DNA of 64,000 nucleotides from Polyangium jinanense (GCF_028435365.1 NZ_JAGTJJ010000008.1:62001-126000), one strand, 5' to 3'. Numbered from the stretch's first letter, positions 34,914 through 44,575 are shown. Numbers and translations are program-made. Notes: generated by a model from the letters alone, not told the origin.

Positions 34914-36272
34914 TCACGACGCTTCGAGCTCCACGATCGGATCCTTCACGTACCCTTCCTCGTAACCGAACTCCGTGAGCGGAAGCCCGGCTCCGCGCAG
35001 CGCGGTCATGAGCGCGCGGCTCGCATTCCCGCCATCCTGACGGTAATGGTAGTTGCCGCGCAATCGGCCGCCGCCCTTGCCGCAGAGGAGCATGGGCAGG
35101 TCGTCCTGCGAGTGGGTCCAGCCCTCGGTGTGCTCGGTGCAGACGAAGATCGAGCTGTGATCGAGCAGGTTGCCGGTCGCGTCGGGCGTGTTCTTCAGCC
35201 GATCGAGGAAATACGCGAGCTGGCCCATGGTGAACCGCACCGCGTCCTTTTGTTTCGTGTAGGGCGCGGGCTCGGTGTGGTTCATGTAATGCTGCCCGTC
35301 GGTCGCGCCGACCATCCAGAACACCGCGCCCGAGCCGCAGGTCGAGTACAGGATCGAGAACGACCGCGTGAGCCCGCACGAGAGCGCGAGGGCCATGAGG
35401 TCGGTCATCGCCTTGTTTTTCTCGGCGATCTGCTCGTTCGAGGCGAGATCGGGGAACCCGCCCGGATCGTCGGGTTTGTTGCACTCGCCGATGGGCACGT
35501 TCAGCCGCGACTCGATCTCCGAGATGCTCGTGAGATGCTGTTCGAGGCGCTGTTTGTCCTTGGCGCCGAGACGGCCCTGGAGCGTCTTGATCTGCCCGCT
35601 CACGGCGTCGAGCACGCTCGCCCGCGCGCGGTCGACTTGTGGCGAGCCCGCGCCCTTGTTGAACAGGCGCTCGAAGAACGCGTGCGGCGATTCTTCCGAC
35701 GGATTCACGTTCGTCTCGCCGCTCTTGCTGCCGTTGTGCGAGAGGTGCTGGAAGCTCGTGCCCTCGTCGGTGCCGCGGAAACGCGTCACCGCGGCTTCGA
35801 GCGATTTGTATGGGCTCGGGGCGAGCGACTGGAAGTATTGTGCGGCCACCTGATCGATGCTCGGGTACTTCATCGTCGACACGATCGTGTCGCGCACGTC
35901 GTCGATCTTGAGGTGCGGTCCGCCCGAGCAGACGGCGGACATTCCCGAATGATGCGGGTGCCGCGGCGACTTCACGGAGAGCCCGCTGATCACGCTGACG
36001 TAGTCCTTGTACGGGAGCAGCGGGACGAGGGCGTAATCGTCGGGCACGGTCCAATCGGGCCCGATCGTCGGCGGGGTCCAGGAGGGCAGGTGGACGCCGT
36101 TGCCGAAGAACCAGAGGCCGAAGCGGGTCGGGATGTCCTCGCCGTTGGCGAAGGCGTCACCGTTATCGTTCAGCATCATCTCGAAGATCGGCAGGCCGAC
36201 GGCGACGGCGGCGCCTCCGAGCATTCCGCGCAGGAACAGGCGGCGAGAGGGGCGTTCGATCTTGCGGCTCAC
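34914..36272 (-). CDS. DUF1552 family secreted protein (Tat signal)
   Basis: A 452-aa DUF1552 protein. The N-terminus has a twin-arginine-type signal (RRLFLRGMLGGAAVAVGLP). The rest resembles the alkaline-phosphatase-like DUF1552/DUF1501 families: FGLWFFGNGVHLPSW, HPHHSGMSAVCSG, HLSHNGSKSGET, CTEHTEGWTHSQDDLPMLLCG. Such genes are almost always paired with a DUF1592-type gene in planctomycetes and myxobacteria, as here (4-bp overlap, GTGA). The role of the pair is unknown; degradation of complex polymers at the cell surface is often suggested. Confidence 0.85.
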   Translation of the reverse strand: MSRKIERPSRRLFLRGMLGGAAVAVGLPIFEMMLNDNGDAFANGEDIPTRFGLWFFGNGVHLPSWTPPTIGPDWTVPDDYALVPLLPYKDYVSVISGLSVKSPRHPHHSGMSAVCSGGPHLKIDDVRDTIVSTMKYPSIDQVAAQYFQSLAPSPYKSLEAAVTRFRGTDEGTSFQHLSHNGSKSGETNVNPSEESPHAFFERLFNKGAGSPQVDRARASVLDAVSGQIKTLQGRLGAKDKQRLEQHLTSISEIESRLNVPIGECNKPDDPGGFPDLASNEQIAEKNKAMTDLMALALSCGLTRSFSILYSTCGSGAVFWMVGATDGQHYMNHTEPAPYTKQKDAVRFTMGQLAYFLDRLKNTPDATGNLLDHSSIFVCTEHTEGWTHSQDDLPMLLCGKGGGRLRGNYHYRQDGGNASRALMTALRGAGLPLTEFGYEEGYVKDPIVELEAS

Positions 36273-37903
36273 GGCTTCACCTCTTCCTGCGAGGGCTTGC
36301 TGGCGTAGCGATATCCGTCGTTGGTCACGAGGGCGAGGACGAGGTCCTTGAACCGGTAATCGCTCGCCACGAAATCGGCGACGAGCTCCTCGACGCTGCC
36401 CTTGTCCCCCTTGCCGGCGAGATGCGCGCCGGCGTGCTCGTAAAACCGCCGCGCGATGCAGGCGCCGACTTCCGGGAGCGACGCGACGAGCTCGGCCATG
36501 TCGATCGGCCCCGCCACGGAATGGCCGTCGACGACCGCGCTCGAATCGACCGTCAGGCCATTCTCGTCGGTCTCGCGATACGCGCCGATCGCGTCGTACT
36601 TCTCGAAGGCGAATCCGATCGGATCCATCCGCTCGTGGCAGCCTGCGCATTCCGGATTTGTCCGGTGCTCGTCGAGCCGCTGCCGCAGCGTCGTCGGTTT
36701 GCCCGGCTCGGGCTCGGGCAGCGTCGTGCTGATCCCCGGCGGCGGCGGCGGGATGTCCTGGCAGAACAGGTTGAGCCGAACGAACCGCCCGCGATGGGTC
36801 GGCGACGTCTGCGTCTTGTGCGCATTGAGCGCGAGGAACCCGGGCGTCGTCAGAATGCCCGCGCGTCGCCCATCGTCGGGCAACGTGACGGGCGTCCATT
36901 CCGGCCCCGTGATGCCCTCGATGCCATACACCCGCGCCAGATCCTCGTTCACGTACGTGTCGCGCGTCGTGAACATATCGCGGAAATCGCCCTCTTTTTC
37001 GAAAACGATGTTCTCGAACATGCGCTCCATCTCGACGCGCATCGACGGCCCGAGCGTGGCCGAGAGCTGCGGGAATTTCTCCGGTTGCTTGTCGAGCGCG
37101 TCGAGCTTGCCGATGTTCATGAAGTCGCGGAAAAACCGCGTCAGGGTCCCGCGCGCGCGTGGATCATCGAGCAGGCGCGACGCCTGCGCCCGCACGCCTT
37201 CGGCCGTCGCGAGTTCGCCGCGCCGGGCCGCCTCGCGAAGCGTATCGTCGGGGGGCGCGTCGAGCAGGAGGAACGACAGGCGGGTCGCCATCTCCCAGCT
37301 CGTGTATCGATACCCATCCTGGGCCGGCTCGCCGACCTCGACGCGGAACAGGAAATGCGGCGACAACAAGACCGCCGCGAGCGCGTACTTGAGGCCCTGC
37401 GCTTCGTCTTCGAGGTCGGTCGCGACATTCGCCGAGAGCACCTGGAGCGAAGTGACCTCCTCCTCGGACGCGGGCCTGCGCCAGGCGCGCGTGGTGAACG
37501 AGGCGATGAAATCCTTGACGCACGGCTCACCGACGGCCGTCACGGGGCAACCGACGACCGTGTCGCGCCGCGCCGGATCGGCGAAGATTTGATCGAGCAC
37601 CTCGTACGTCGCCTTCTCGTATTTCTCGGCGTCGACGGGGGCGATGGTGCTGCGCGCGGCGGAGATCGACGAGAAGCCGTAGAGCACGTCGTCGACCGGC
37701 AGGTCCGCGGGCATCGTGAGCGGATTGCCGAAGAGATCGAGCCAGGCGTTCCGGATCTGCGGGCGTGTGAGGCGATGGAGCGTCGGCTCGGCGGGCGCGA
37801 ATGCCGCGGCGGCGGCCTTTTCGTCGTCCGTGTTCCCGATGATGCCCACGCAACTCGCGAGGCCCACGAGCGCGCACAGCAAAGGCGCATACCCCTGTCG
37901 CAT
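36269..37903 (-). CDS. DUF1592/DUF1588/DUF1587/DUF1595-type multi-domain secreted protein
   Basis: A 544-aa protein with a lipoprotein-like signal (LLCALVGLASC). The usual domain order is visible: a DUF1587-like start (LHRLTRPQIRNAWLDLFG), a DUF1595-like helical block (FIASFTTRAWRRPASEEEV), DUF1592 (YALAAVLLSPHFLFRVEVG, MATRLSFLLLDAPPDD), DUF1588 (RAGILTTPGFLALNAHKTQTSPTHRG) and a C-terminal DUF1585-like part. A cytochrome-like CAGCH motif lies in TNPECAGCHERMDPIGFAFE. The ATG at 37903 was chosen because the signal begins there. The partner DUF1552 gene follows with overlap. Confidence 0.87.
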   Translation of the reverse strand: MRQGYAPLLCALVGLASCVGIIGNTDDEKAAAAAFAPAEPTLHRLTRPQIRNAWLDLFGNPLTMPADLPVDDVLYGFSSISAARSTIAPVDAEKYEKATYEVLDQIFADPARRDTVVGCPVTAVGEPCVKDFIASFTTRAWRRPASEEEVTSLQVLSANVATDLEDEAQGLKYALAAVLLSPHFLFRVEVGEPAQDGYRYTSWEMATRLSFLLLDAPPDDTLREAARRGELATAEGVRAQASRLLDDPRARGTLTRFFRDFMNIGKLDALDKQPEKFPQLSATLGPSMRVEMERMFENIVFEKEGDFRDMFTTRDTYVNEDLARVYGIEGITGPEWTPVTLPDDGRRAGILTTPGFLALNAHKTQTSPTHRGRFVRLNLFCQDIPPPPPGISTTLPEPEPGKPTTLRQRLDEHRTNPECAGCHERMDPIGFAFEKYDAIGAYRETDENGLTVDSSAVVDGHSVAGPIDMAELVASLPEVGACIARRFYEHAGAHLAGKGDKGSVEELVADFVASDYRFKDLVLALVTNDGYRYASKPSQEEVKP

Positions 37904-37964
37904 GCTTTCGAGGTTACAAGAGTCCAGGGAGTCGTCACAAGCAATATCGTGATAGGATCGGCCC

Positions 37965-38873
37965 GTGTCGACGCTGCGAATTTTCCACTCCGCCTCGAAT
38001 CTTGTTTTTGCACTGCTCCTCGCGGGCTGCTCGGGGGGTGGGAGCGGCGGCGAGGGCGGCGCGGGGGGAAGTGGCGCGGGGGCAAGCGGCGCCGGAGGAT
38101 CGAACGAAGGCGGGCACGGCTGCTTCTCGACCGAGACCACGTGCGATGGCAAATGCGTGCACCTCGAAAGCAACGCCTCCCATTGCGGCGCGTGCAACAA
38201 CACGTGTGGACCCGGCGGCCAATGCGTGGCCGGAACGTGCGCCTACGACTGCAATGGCACGCTCGTGGCGAACCCGGCCGATTGCTTGCCCCTCTACGGC
38301 GCGTTCGAATCCTTCCCATCGGAATGCCCGGGGTGTCGCACGGCAAACGCTCAAACCGGCGGATGCGGCTGCCCGAGCCCGGCGTCCGAGCTCCCGCTTG
38401 CGGTGCAAAGCGACTGCCCCGGCGTGCCGATGCGATCGGCGACGACGCTGCGGCTTTGCGTGACGCCCACGCTCGCGCCGGACAGCGATTTCGGCGGAGC
38501 GTACCAGGTCGACGATTTCGACGGCTGGTGCGGCTCGACGGCGCGTTGCCGCGTGGGAAACCCGATGGCGGGCGGGGCGTGCGCGTGCCCCGCGGGATTC
38601 GACGAGGCGATCGGGCTGCGTTCCATCATCCGGCTGCCGTGCAACGGCGTGGAGGGCGGAAGCGTGCTGGTGCTGTGCGGCAACAAGGATGCGCCGCTGC
38701 GCACGTTCGGGGGCGCATTCCAGGTGGACGACGTGGAACCGACGTGCCGCGTGGGGAATCCGTGGACCGGGGGATGCTCGTGCCCGGCAGGGACGAGCGA
38801 GCAGGTGTATCGCGTGATGGTGGATGGAGAGGCGGGGCTTTATGGGTCGAGCGTGCGGATTTGTATGCCCTGA
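37965..38873 (+). CDS. Cysteine-rich putative lipoprotein with Gly/Ser linker
   Basis: A 302-aa protein starting at a GTG with AGGATCGGCCC. Lipoprotein signal (LVFALLLAGC), then a Gly/Ser/Ala linker, then the myxobacterial Cys motif C-x-G-x-C-V-x-L-x(6)-H-C-G-A-C-x-x-x-C-G. Two related half-domains follow (DSDFGGAYQVDDFDGWC and RTFGGAFQVDDVEPTC, each followed by CRVGNP-x(4)-G), an internal duplication of about 90 residues. It probably sits on the cell surface. Function unknown. Confidence 0.75.
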   Translation: MSTLRIFHSASNLVFALLLAGCSGGGSGGEGGAGGSGAGASGAGGSNEGGHGCFSTETTCDGKCVHLESNASHCGACNNTCGPGGQCVAGTCAYDCNGTLVANPADCLPLYGAFESFPSECPGCRTANAQTGGCGCPSPASELPLAVQSDCPGVPMRSATTLRLCVTPTLAPDSDFGGAYQVDDFDGWCGSTARCRVGNPMAGGACACPAGFDEAIGLRSIIRLPCNGVEGGSVLVLCGNKDAPLRTFGGAFQVDDVEPTCRVGNPWTGGCSCPAGTSEQVYRVMVDGEAGLYGSSVRICMP

Positions 38874-38879
38874 ACCCGG

Positions 38880-40286
38880 CTACCCCGCCCCCGCCGCCGC
38901 CTCCAGCGCCGCCCTCAGCAAAGCCGCCAGCTCCGCCGGAATCGTCGGGTCGAACTGCCCGATCAGCCCATCTGCCTCGAGCAGCATCACCTCCCCCGCC
39001 TCGCAATGTGCTTCGAGCGCCGCTCGTTCCGCTTCCCCCACCCGCACCACGGCCGCCGTCCCCGGCAGGGACAGCGCCCATGTCGGCGCCATCGTCTCGT
39101 CCGTCGGCAGCCCGATCACCGCCACCTCCACCCCCTCGCCGAGGCGCAGCGTCCCGAGCGGGCGCGGCAGCGGCGCCCGCGACGCAGGCTCCGGTGAAAT
39201 CACCACGTCCGTGATCCGACGCATCGAATACGCCAGAACCCCCAGCCGCTGCGGGCTCGTCGCCAGAAGCAGCCGCGGCGGCGCCGAAAAGCCGGGACGC
39301 ACGAGCCGCGTCGCCAGCGAGCGCAGCACCGGGATCTGCTCCGGCGTCGCCAGCGGCGTCGTCAGCGTGGCGAGCGGGATCATCTTGACCTTGCCGCTCT
39401 TCTTGAGCTGCCCGAGCGCGTCCAGGATGTCGAGGTCCGGACCGTCGATCTCGTCGAGCAGCTCGTCGATGCTGCGCGGCATCTGCAAAAGCTCGAAGAT
39501 CCGACCCCGCATCGACGACGGGTCCGGCATCGACTCCGGCCCATCGAGCAGACCCGAAAGGCTCGCGAGGTCCGACAGGGCAAACACCTCACCCTCGGGC
39601 GAAAGGCTCGCGCGACGCTCGTTGAGCTCGTCGACCTGCCGCATCGCCTCCATCAGCAGCATGTTCGTGGAGGCCTGGATGCGGCGGGCGCTCGGCGGCT
39701 CGCCCGGCGAGAACGCGAAGCGACCCCGGCGCTCGGCGAGCAGCCGGTAGAGCGCGCGTTCTCCCGTCCGACGGCTGAAGCTCGCGTCGACGATCTGCCC
39801 CTCGGCGAGCTTCACCTCGCCCGGACCCCGCGCCGTCGTGATGCTCAGCGTGCCCGACCGACGGTTCATCGCCAGGAGCTGCAGCATGTCCACGAGTGGC
39901 ACCTGCTCCAGGTCGCCGCGGATGTCCTGCGGCAGAGGCGGTCGCGACACGCGCCGCGACACCTCCGTGATGCGCGAGACGATCTGGTCGACGTCGACCC
40001 GCATCACCTCGTCCGGCTCGAGCTCGCCGTCGCCGAGTTTGTCGACGAGGAACAGCACCGGGATGTCGGCGAGCTCGGCCTTCGCCTTGAAGACCTCGCG
40101 CACGTTGCCGCCGCGTTCGGGGGTGCGCGGGACGAGCAGCACGTCGGGCCGGCTCTGGTAGGCCTGCTCGAGCGCGCTCTCGGCGCTGTTCGCGTTCGCC
40201 ACCACGAGGCCCATCGCCCGCAGCGCGGAGGCGAGCGCGCCGAGCGCGTCGACATCGGAGTCCACGAGAAGTACGCGTCGCGACAT
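38880..40286 (-). CDS. Pseudo-receiver plus PATAN (DUF4388) domain protein
   Basis: A 468-aa protein. The N-terminal receiver fold (about 1-115, RRVLLVDSDVDAL) lacks its phospho-acceptor: the Asp position reads PDVLLVPRTP, that is Pro53. A PATAN/DUF4388 domain follows (about 120-210, IRGDLEQVPLVDMLQLLAMNRRSGTL, then RTGERALYRLLAERRGRFAF). The C-terminal part (about 250-460) contains winged-helix-like and mixed segments I cannot name. It starts 9 bp after the stop of another pseudo-receiver gene and is likely in the same transcript. It is probably a phosphorylation-independent scaffold in a signalling pathway. Confidence 0.8.
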   Translation of the reverse strand: MSRRVLLVDSDVDALGALASALRAMGLVVANANSAESALEQAYQSRPDVLLVPRTPERGGNVREVFKAKAELADIPVLFLVDKLGDGELEPDEVMRVDVDQIVSRITEVSRRVSRPPLPQDIRGDLEQVPLVDMLQLLAMNRRSGTLSITTARGPGEVKLAEGQIVDASFSRRTGERALYRLLAERRGRFAFSPGEPPSARRIQASTNMLLMEAMRQVDELNERRASLSPEGEVFALSDLASLSGLLDGPESMPDPSSMRGRIFELLQMPRSIDELLDEIDGPDLDILDALGQLKKSGKVKMIPLATLTTPLATPEQIPVLRSLATRLVRPGFSAPPRLLLATSPQRLGVLAYSMRRITDVVISPEPASRAPLPRPLGTLRLGEGVEVAVIGLPTDETMAPTWALSLPGTAAVVRVGEAERAALEAHCEAGEVMLLEADGLIGQFDPTIPAELAALLRAALEAAAGAG

Positions 40287-40295
40287 GGCCTTCCC

Positions 40296-42095
40296 TTATC
40301 CGATCAACCGCACGCCCGCGGCCCGGCCGAGACGCTCCGCCAGCACGTCGGCGAGCAGCGGATCGGCCGCGTGCGCGCCCCGCAGGACGCCATCATCGTT
40401 GCGTGCCACAAGCGCATACGCCCCGTGCTCGGCGATGACCGCCAGCGCCTCGATCCGCTCGCAGCCCGGGACGGCCCGGAGGTCGAGCGCGTGCAGCGCG
40501 ATCTTGTCCGCCTCGTGCCCCAGCGCCGAGCGCACGGCCGCGCCGAGGCACAGGTCCGCGTGGTTCGTCACCACGATCGTCGCCGCCCCGCCGCGTTGCG
40601 CGTCTGCCACCACCGATTGCGCGAGCGCCTGCGCCTCGGCCGTCCCGAGCTCGATCGGCCGCACCGCCGACGTCTGCCGCGCGGGCGCCGCGTTCACCGT
40701 CTCCCAGATGAGCATTTCGAGCAGATCCGGCACCGTGGTCGACTCCGGATCGAGCCGGTGCACCACCGACGTCTTGCTCGCCTCGGCGCGCAGGCGCGCG
40801 ACCCGCAGGAGCTTGCCGAGGTCCTGCCCATCGTGCGGGAAGGCGGCGGCTCCCACGAGCAGCGCCCGGCTCGACGCCGACTTCTCCCCGGTCCCGAGCC
40901 GCGCGATGCGACGCCGGACCGAGTGCGCACCGAGGCCACTCGTCTCGGGCAGGAGCAGGTGGAACTCGTTCTCGTCGACGCGGGCGAGCACATCCGTGTC
41001 GTGCACCGCGGCGAGCAGCCGGTCGGCGTACTCGGTCGGCGAGAGCGCCGGCTGTCCCGGGATCGGCTCGTACACCATCGTCACGATCGCGAACCGCCGG
41101 TTGTACCTTCGCGCGCGCCCGATCTCCCGACCGGCCACGTCGACGTAATACGCGAACGAATATGCGCTCGACGTCGGGTCCTTGATGGCGGCGCCTCCGC
41201 GGGCGGCGCGCTCGCGCTCGGCGAGCATGGCGATCGCGGTCGCGGCCACGTTCGCGAGCAGCCGAATGATCCCATCGATCGGCGGATCGGCGCCTTGCTC
41301 GGCGGGGACGCGTGGCTTGTCCTCGTCGAGCAGCACGTACCCGGCGGCGACGTTGCGCGAGCCGAGCGGCACGGCGAGCAGACGGCGCGGCGTGGCGAAC
41401 GTATCGAGGATGTGTTTTTCGGTGCCGACCTCGGGCGCCTTGTCGAGCCCGGGGCTCGCGGCGCCGAGCACGAGCTCTTGCGGCACCGTGTCGCTGGCGA
41501 GGTACACGGCGGCGCCCTTCGCGCCCGTCACCTCGATGAGGATCTCCACGAGCTCCCGGGCCGCGCTCGTCCGATCCGGCGCCTCCGCAATCTCGGCGAT
41601 CCGGGCGATCCACCCCGTCGCGCGCGCGCTCACGGCGGCGGCGCGCTCCAATCGATCCCGCTCGGCGCGCTCGACGAGCCGTTGCTTGATCCCCCAGACC
41701 GAGCTCAGGACATCGTCGCCCGAGAGCGGCATCAAGAGCAGCCCCGTCGCGCCGAGGGAGACTGCGCTCGCCGCGGCGTCGAGGTTTTTCTTCGTCGCCA
41801 GCGTGACCACGCTGATGTCCGGCACGAGCGCCTTCAGGTGGTGCACCAGGCTCAGGCCTGCCCCGTCGCCGATGCCGAGCTCCACGAAGGCGATGTCCGG
41901 CGCCTCCGCGGTCGCCATCATGAACGCCTCGGAGAAATCGGCCGTCACGAGCACCTTGTCGAAGCGCAAGACGCGCGGGAGCAGCTCGCGTACGGGGGCG
42001 TCCTGCGCGATGCACAGCACGGTGAGCGCGGGCGCGCCGGCCCGATCGAGCGGCCTTCGGCGCGACGCGGGGATCGGCGGCATCGAGTTCATCAT
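40296..42095 (-). CDS. Pseudo-receiver/GAF/degenerate GGDEF signalling protein
   Basis: A 599-aa protein whose ATG overlaps the dapF stop (ATGA). The receiver fold (about 23-145) has Glu72 in place of the phospho-acceptor Asp (DIAFVELGIGDGAG), a change that can mimic phosphorylation. A GAF domain follows (about 170-300). A GGDEF-like domain (about 325-460) opens YNRRFAIVTMVYEP and carries VDENEFHLLLPE where GG[DE]EF is expected, so it is unlikely to make c-di-GMP. A C-terminal alpha/beta part is unassigned. Location between dapF and a PATAN protein gives no clear pathway. Confidence 0.75.
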   Translation of the reverse strand: MMNSMPPIPASRRRPLDRAGAPALTVLCIAQDAPVRELLPRVLRFDKVLVTADFSEAFMMATAEAPDIAFVELGIGDGAGLSLVHHLKALVPDISVVTLATKKNLDAAASAVSLGATGLLLMPLSGDDVLSSVWGIKQRLVERAERDRLERAAAVSARATGWIARIAEIAEAPDRTSAARELVEILIEVTGAKGAAVYLASDTVPQELVLGAASPGLDKAPEVGTEKHILDTFATPRRLLAVPLGSRNVAAGYVLLDEDKPRVPAEQGADPPIDGIIRLLANVAATAIAMLAERERAARGGAAIKDPTSSAYSFAYYVDVAGREIGRARRYNRRFAIVTMVYEPIPGQPALSPTEYADRLLAAVHDTDVLARVDENEFHLLLPETSGLGAHSVRRRIARLGTGEKSASSRALLVGAAAFPHDGQDLGKLLRVARLRAEASKTSVVHRLDPESTTVPDLLEMLIWETVNAAPARQTSAVRPIELGTAEAQALAQSVVADAQRGGAATIVVTNHADLCLGAAVRSALGHEADKIALHALDLRAVPGCERIEALAVIAEHGAYALVARNDDGVLRGAHAADPLLADVLAERLGRAAGVRLIG

Positions 42096-42949
42096 GGCTT
42101 CGACGCGTCCCACGATGGAGGAGCCGCAGGGCCCGGGCCAAGGTCCAAGCTCGTTTCCCACGTCCCGCGGAACACCCGCCGCGCCGGCCCCTTCATACGG
42201 AGCGCCCGCGCCTCGTCCACCGTGATCTCGAGCGGCCCGCCGGGCAGATGCACCTCGATCGGCGCGCCCCTCCGGGCCCGACCCTGCTCACACGCCGCCG
42301 CCGCCACCGCGCACGCGCCCGTCCCGCAGGCGAGCGTCCGCCCCACACCGCGCTCCCAGACCGTCACCGCGATCCGGGTCCGCTCCCCTTCCCCGAGCAT
42401 CCGGCAGAACTCCACGTTGATCCCTCCCGCCGGCGACGTTGCCACCGTCGGCCCCACCCGATCGATCTCCCCCTCTGTATACGGCTCGAACGTGATCGCG
42501 TGTGGGTTACCCACATCGACCGTCGTGAACCCGTGCCGCCGCTCCTCGGCTTCCACCTCGAGCCTCGGCCCCATTGTCGCGTGACCCATGTCCACGGTCA
42601 CGTCGTAAAACCCCGCGCCCCTTCGCTCGATGGCGCACGGTTTATCACCCGCGTCCGTCGCGATCACCATCGACAACCCCTCGGCGCCCGTTCGATCGGC
42701 GAGGAATGCGGCCACGCACCGGAGCCCGTTCCCGCACATCTCTGGCCGCGACCCGTCTGCGTTCAGCACGACCATGCGCGGCGTCGCTCCGCCGATCACG
42801 AGCAGCACGCCGTCGCCGCCGATGCCGCGATGTCGATCGCAGAGCGCGCGTGCTTGCTCGGGCGTGATCGCATCCTCCGAGCTTGCGTCGAGGACGACAA
42901 AATCGTTGCCGAGCCCTTCCCACTTCTCGAACGCGAGCATACCGCTCAT
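42092..42949 (-). CDS. dapF: Diaminopimelate epimerase
   Basis: A 285-aa epimerase that converts LL- to meso-diaminopimelate for lysine and peptidoglycan synthesis. Both catalytic cysteines are present: C72 in EMCGNGLRC and C208 in LACGTGACA. FEKWEGLGNDFVVLD at the start and VDVGNPHAITF are family blocks. The start ATG (MSGMLAFEKW) overlaps the DUF167 gene stop by 4 bp, and its own stop overlaps the following gene, forming a tight operon. Confidence 0.96.
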   Translation of the reverse strand: MSGMLAFEKWEGLGNDFVVLDASSEDAITPEQARALCDRHRGIGGDGVLLVIGGATPRMVVLNADGSRPEMCGNGLRCVAAFLADRTGAEGLSMVIATDAGDKPCAIERRGAGFYDVTVDMGHATMGPRLEVEAEERRHGFTTVDVGNPHAITFEPYTEGEIDRVGPTVATSPAGGINVEFCRMLGEGERTRIAVTVWERGVGRTLACGTGACAVAAAACEQGRARRGAPIEVHLPGGPLEITVDEARALRMKGPARRVFRGTWETSLDLGPGPAAPPSWDASKP

Positions 42950-43281
42950 CGCTTTGCCTTGCTGAATTGCTCGCGCACCGTGGACGAGCTCGTGCCGTTG
43001 ACCTCGAGGAGCTTGCTCCGACTGCTCACGCCCACGAGGATGTTCACGTCGGCGCGTCGCACTTCGAGCACGCGTGACAAGAGCTTGCGCAGCTCCTCGT
43101 TTGCGGCTCCTTCGGCGGGCGGCGCGGTCAGCGCGACGTCGAGCGCGCCGTCGCGGACCCCGAGGATCGAACAGCGGGACGATCGCGGTCGCACGTGCAC
43201 GGAGAAACGCACGGCGCCGGCGCGCTCGCTCATCTCGAGCCGCGCCCATTCCCCGGGAATCTGGTTCGTTGCTTTCGACAT
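42946..43281 (-). CDS. DUF167 (YggU) family protein
   Basis: A 111-aa member of the conserved DUF167/YggU family, function unknown. Pattern: FSVHVRPRSSRCSILGVRDGALDVALTAPPAEGAANEELRKLLS, then VNILVGVSSRSKLLEVNG (split here only for reading). It is upstream of dapF with a 4-bp overlap, the first gene of this operon. Confidence 0.88.
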   Translation of the reverse strand: MSKATNQIPGEWARLEMSERAGAVRFSVHVRPRSSRCSILGVRDGALDVALTAPPAEGAANEELRKLLSRVLEVRRADVNILVGVSSRSKLLEVNGTSSSTVREQFSKAKR

Positions 43282-43389
43282 CGCGCGGTAGGGCGCATCC
43301 TAGCGCAAACCGAGACGTCCATACCGTTCTTGAATTCGATCTTTCACCCGATCCTTTTGGGTCCTGCCTTCCTGTACTAGCGTGGGGGC

Positions 43390-44553
43390 ATGTCGCGACT
43401 TCGTTGGATGACGGCGGGTGAATCTCACGGCCCTTCCCTGGTGGCCATCGTCGAAGGCATCCCAGCCGGGATGCCCCTCCTCTCAGAGGATGTCGACCAC
43501 GACCTCGGCCGACGCCAACGCGGCTACGGCCGCGGCGGCCGCATGAAAATCGAGACCGACAAGGCCCAGCTCGTCGGAGGCGTCCGGGGCGGCGAGACCC
43601 TCGGCGGACCCATCGCCCTTCGCATCGACAACCGCGACCACGCCAACTGGGCGGGCCGCATGGGCCCCGACCCCTTCCCCTCGCCCCCCGAACCCCTCAC
43701 CCGCCCCCGCCCCGGCCACGCCGACCTCGCGGGCGGCCTCAAGTACGACCGCAAAGACCTCCGCGACATCCTCGAACGAGCCAGCGCTCGCGAAACCGCC
43801 TCCCGCGTCGGCGTCGGCGCCGTCTGCCGCAAACTCCTCTCCCTCCTCAACATCGACATCTTCGCCCACGTCGTCTCCATCGGCCCGGTCACAGCCACCC
43901 TCCCGGACCTCCCCCTCTCCGAGCTCCGGACCCGCGCCCGCGCCTCCGACCTCGCCTGCGTCGACCCCGACGCCGAGGCCGCCATGCGCAAGGCCATCCA
44001 CGAAGCCTCCCATGCGGGCGACACCCTCGGCGGCGTCTTCGAGGTCATCGCCACCGGCCTCCCTCCGGGCCTCGGCAGCCACGTCCAGTGGGACCGCAAG
44101 CTCGACGGCCGCCTCGCCCAGGCCCTCATGAGCATCCACGCCATCAAAGGCGTCGAGCTTGGCATCGGCTTCACGGCCGCCACCCTTCGCGGCTCCCAGG
44201 TCCACGACCCCATCACCTACGACCCTGCCCACCACTTCGACCGCCCCACCAACCGCGCCGGCGGCCTCGAAGGCGGCATCACCAACGGCATGCCCCTCAC
44301 GTGCCGCGCCGCCATGAAGCCCATCGCCACCCTCAAGACGGCCCTCCCCTCGGTCGACGTCCTCACCAAGGAACCCTTCGACGCCGCCCACGAGCGCAGC
44401 GACATCTGCGCCGTCTCCGCCGCCTCGGTCGTCGGCGAGGCCATGGTCGCCATCACCCTCGCGGACGCCGTCCTCGAGAAGTTCGGAGGCGACAGCCTCG
44501 GCGAGCTCCAACGCAACCTGGAGACGTACCGCGCTCAGCTCGCGGCGTACTGA
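43390..44553 (+). CDS. aroC: Chorismate synthase
   Basis: A 387-aa enzyme for the last step of the shikimate pathway (5-enolpyruvylshikimate-3-phosphate to chorismate, reduced FMN needed). Family signatures are clear: TAGESHGPSLVAIVEGIPAG, RRQRGYGRGGRM, RPGHADLAGGLKYDRKDLRD, ERASARETASRVGVGAVCRK, and GGDSLGELQ near the end. ATG with a GGGGGC leader. Its neighbour aroK-aroB fusion lies 2.3 kb away in the same direction, so the pathway genes are loosely clustered near the origin. Confidence 0.97.
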   Translation: MSRLRWMTAGESHGPSLVAIVEGIPAGMPLLSEDVDHDLGRRQRGYGRGGRMKIETDKAQLVGGVRGGETLGGPIALRIDNRDHANWAGRMGPDPFPSPPEPLTRPRPGHADLAGGLKYDRKDLRDILERASARETASRVGVGAVCRKLLSLLNIDIFAHVVSIGPVTATLPDLPLSELRTRARASDLACVDPDAEAAMRKAIHEASHAGDTLGGVFEVIATGLPPGLGSHVQWDRKLDGRLAQALMSIHAIKGVELGIGFTAATLRGSQVHDPITYDPAHHFDRPTNRAGGLEGGITNGMPLTCRAAMKPIATLKTALPSVDVLTKEPFDAAHERSDICAVSAASVVGEAMVAITLADAVLEKFGGDSLGELQRNLETYRAQLAAY

Positions 44554-44559
44554 CCGGGA

Positions 44560-44575
44560 CGTTTCACGTGAAACA
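44560..44575. other. parS site (ParB-binding palindrome), copy 1
   Basis: cGTTTCACGTGAAACA: the 14-bp core GTTTCACGTGAAAC of the near-universal bacterial parS is exact; only the first outer base differs from TGTTTCACGTGAAACA. It lies 6 bp past the aroC stop. Such sites cluster around chromosomal origins. Confidence 0.9.

Noticed and set aside
36422..39214. 930-codon plus-strand frame across the DUF1592 gene and the cysteine-rich lipoprotein
   Set aside because: It spans several well-supported genes in a different frame and has no recognisable domain.
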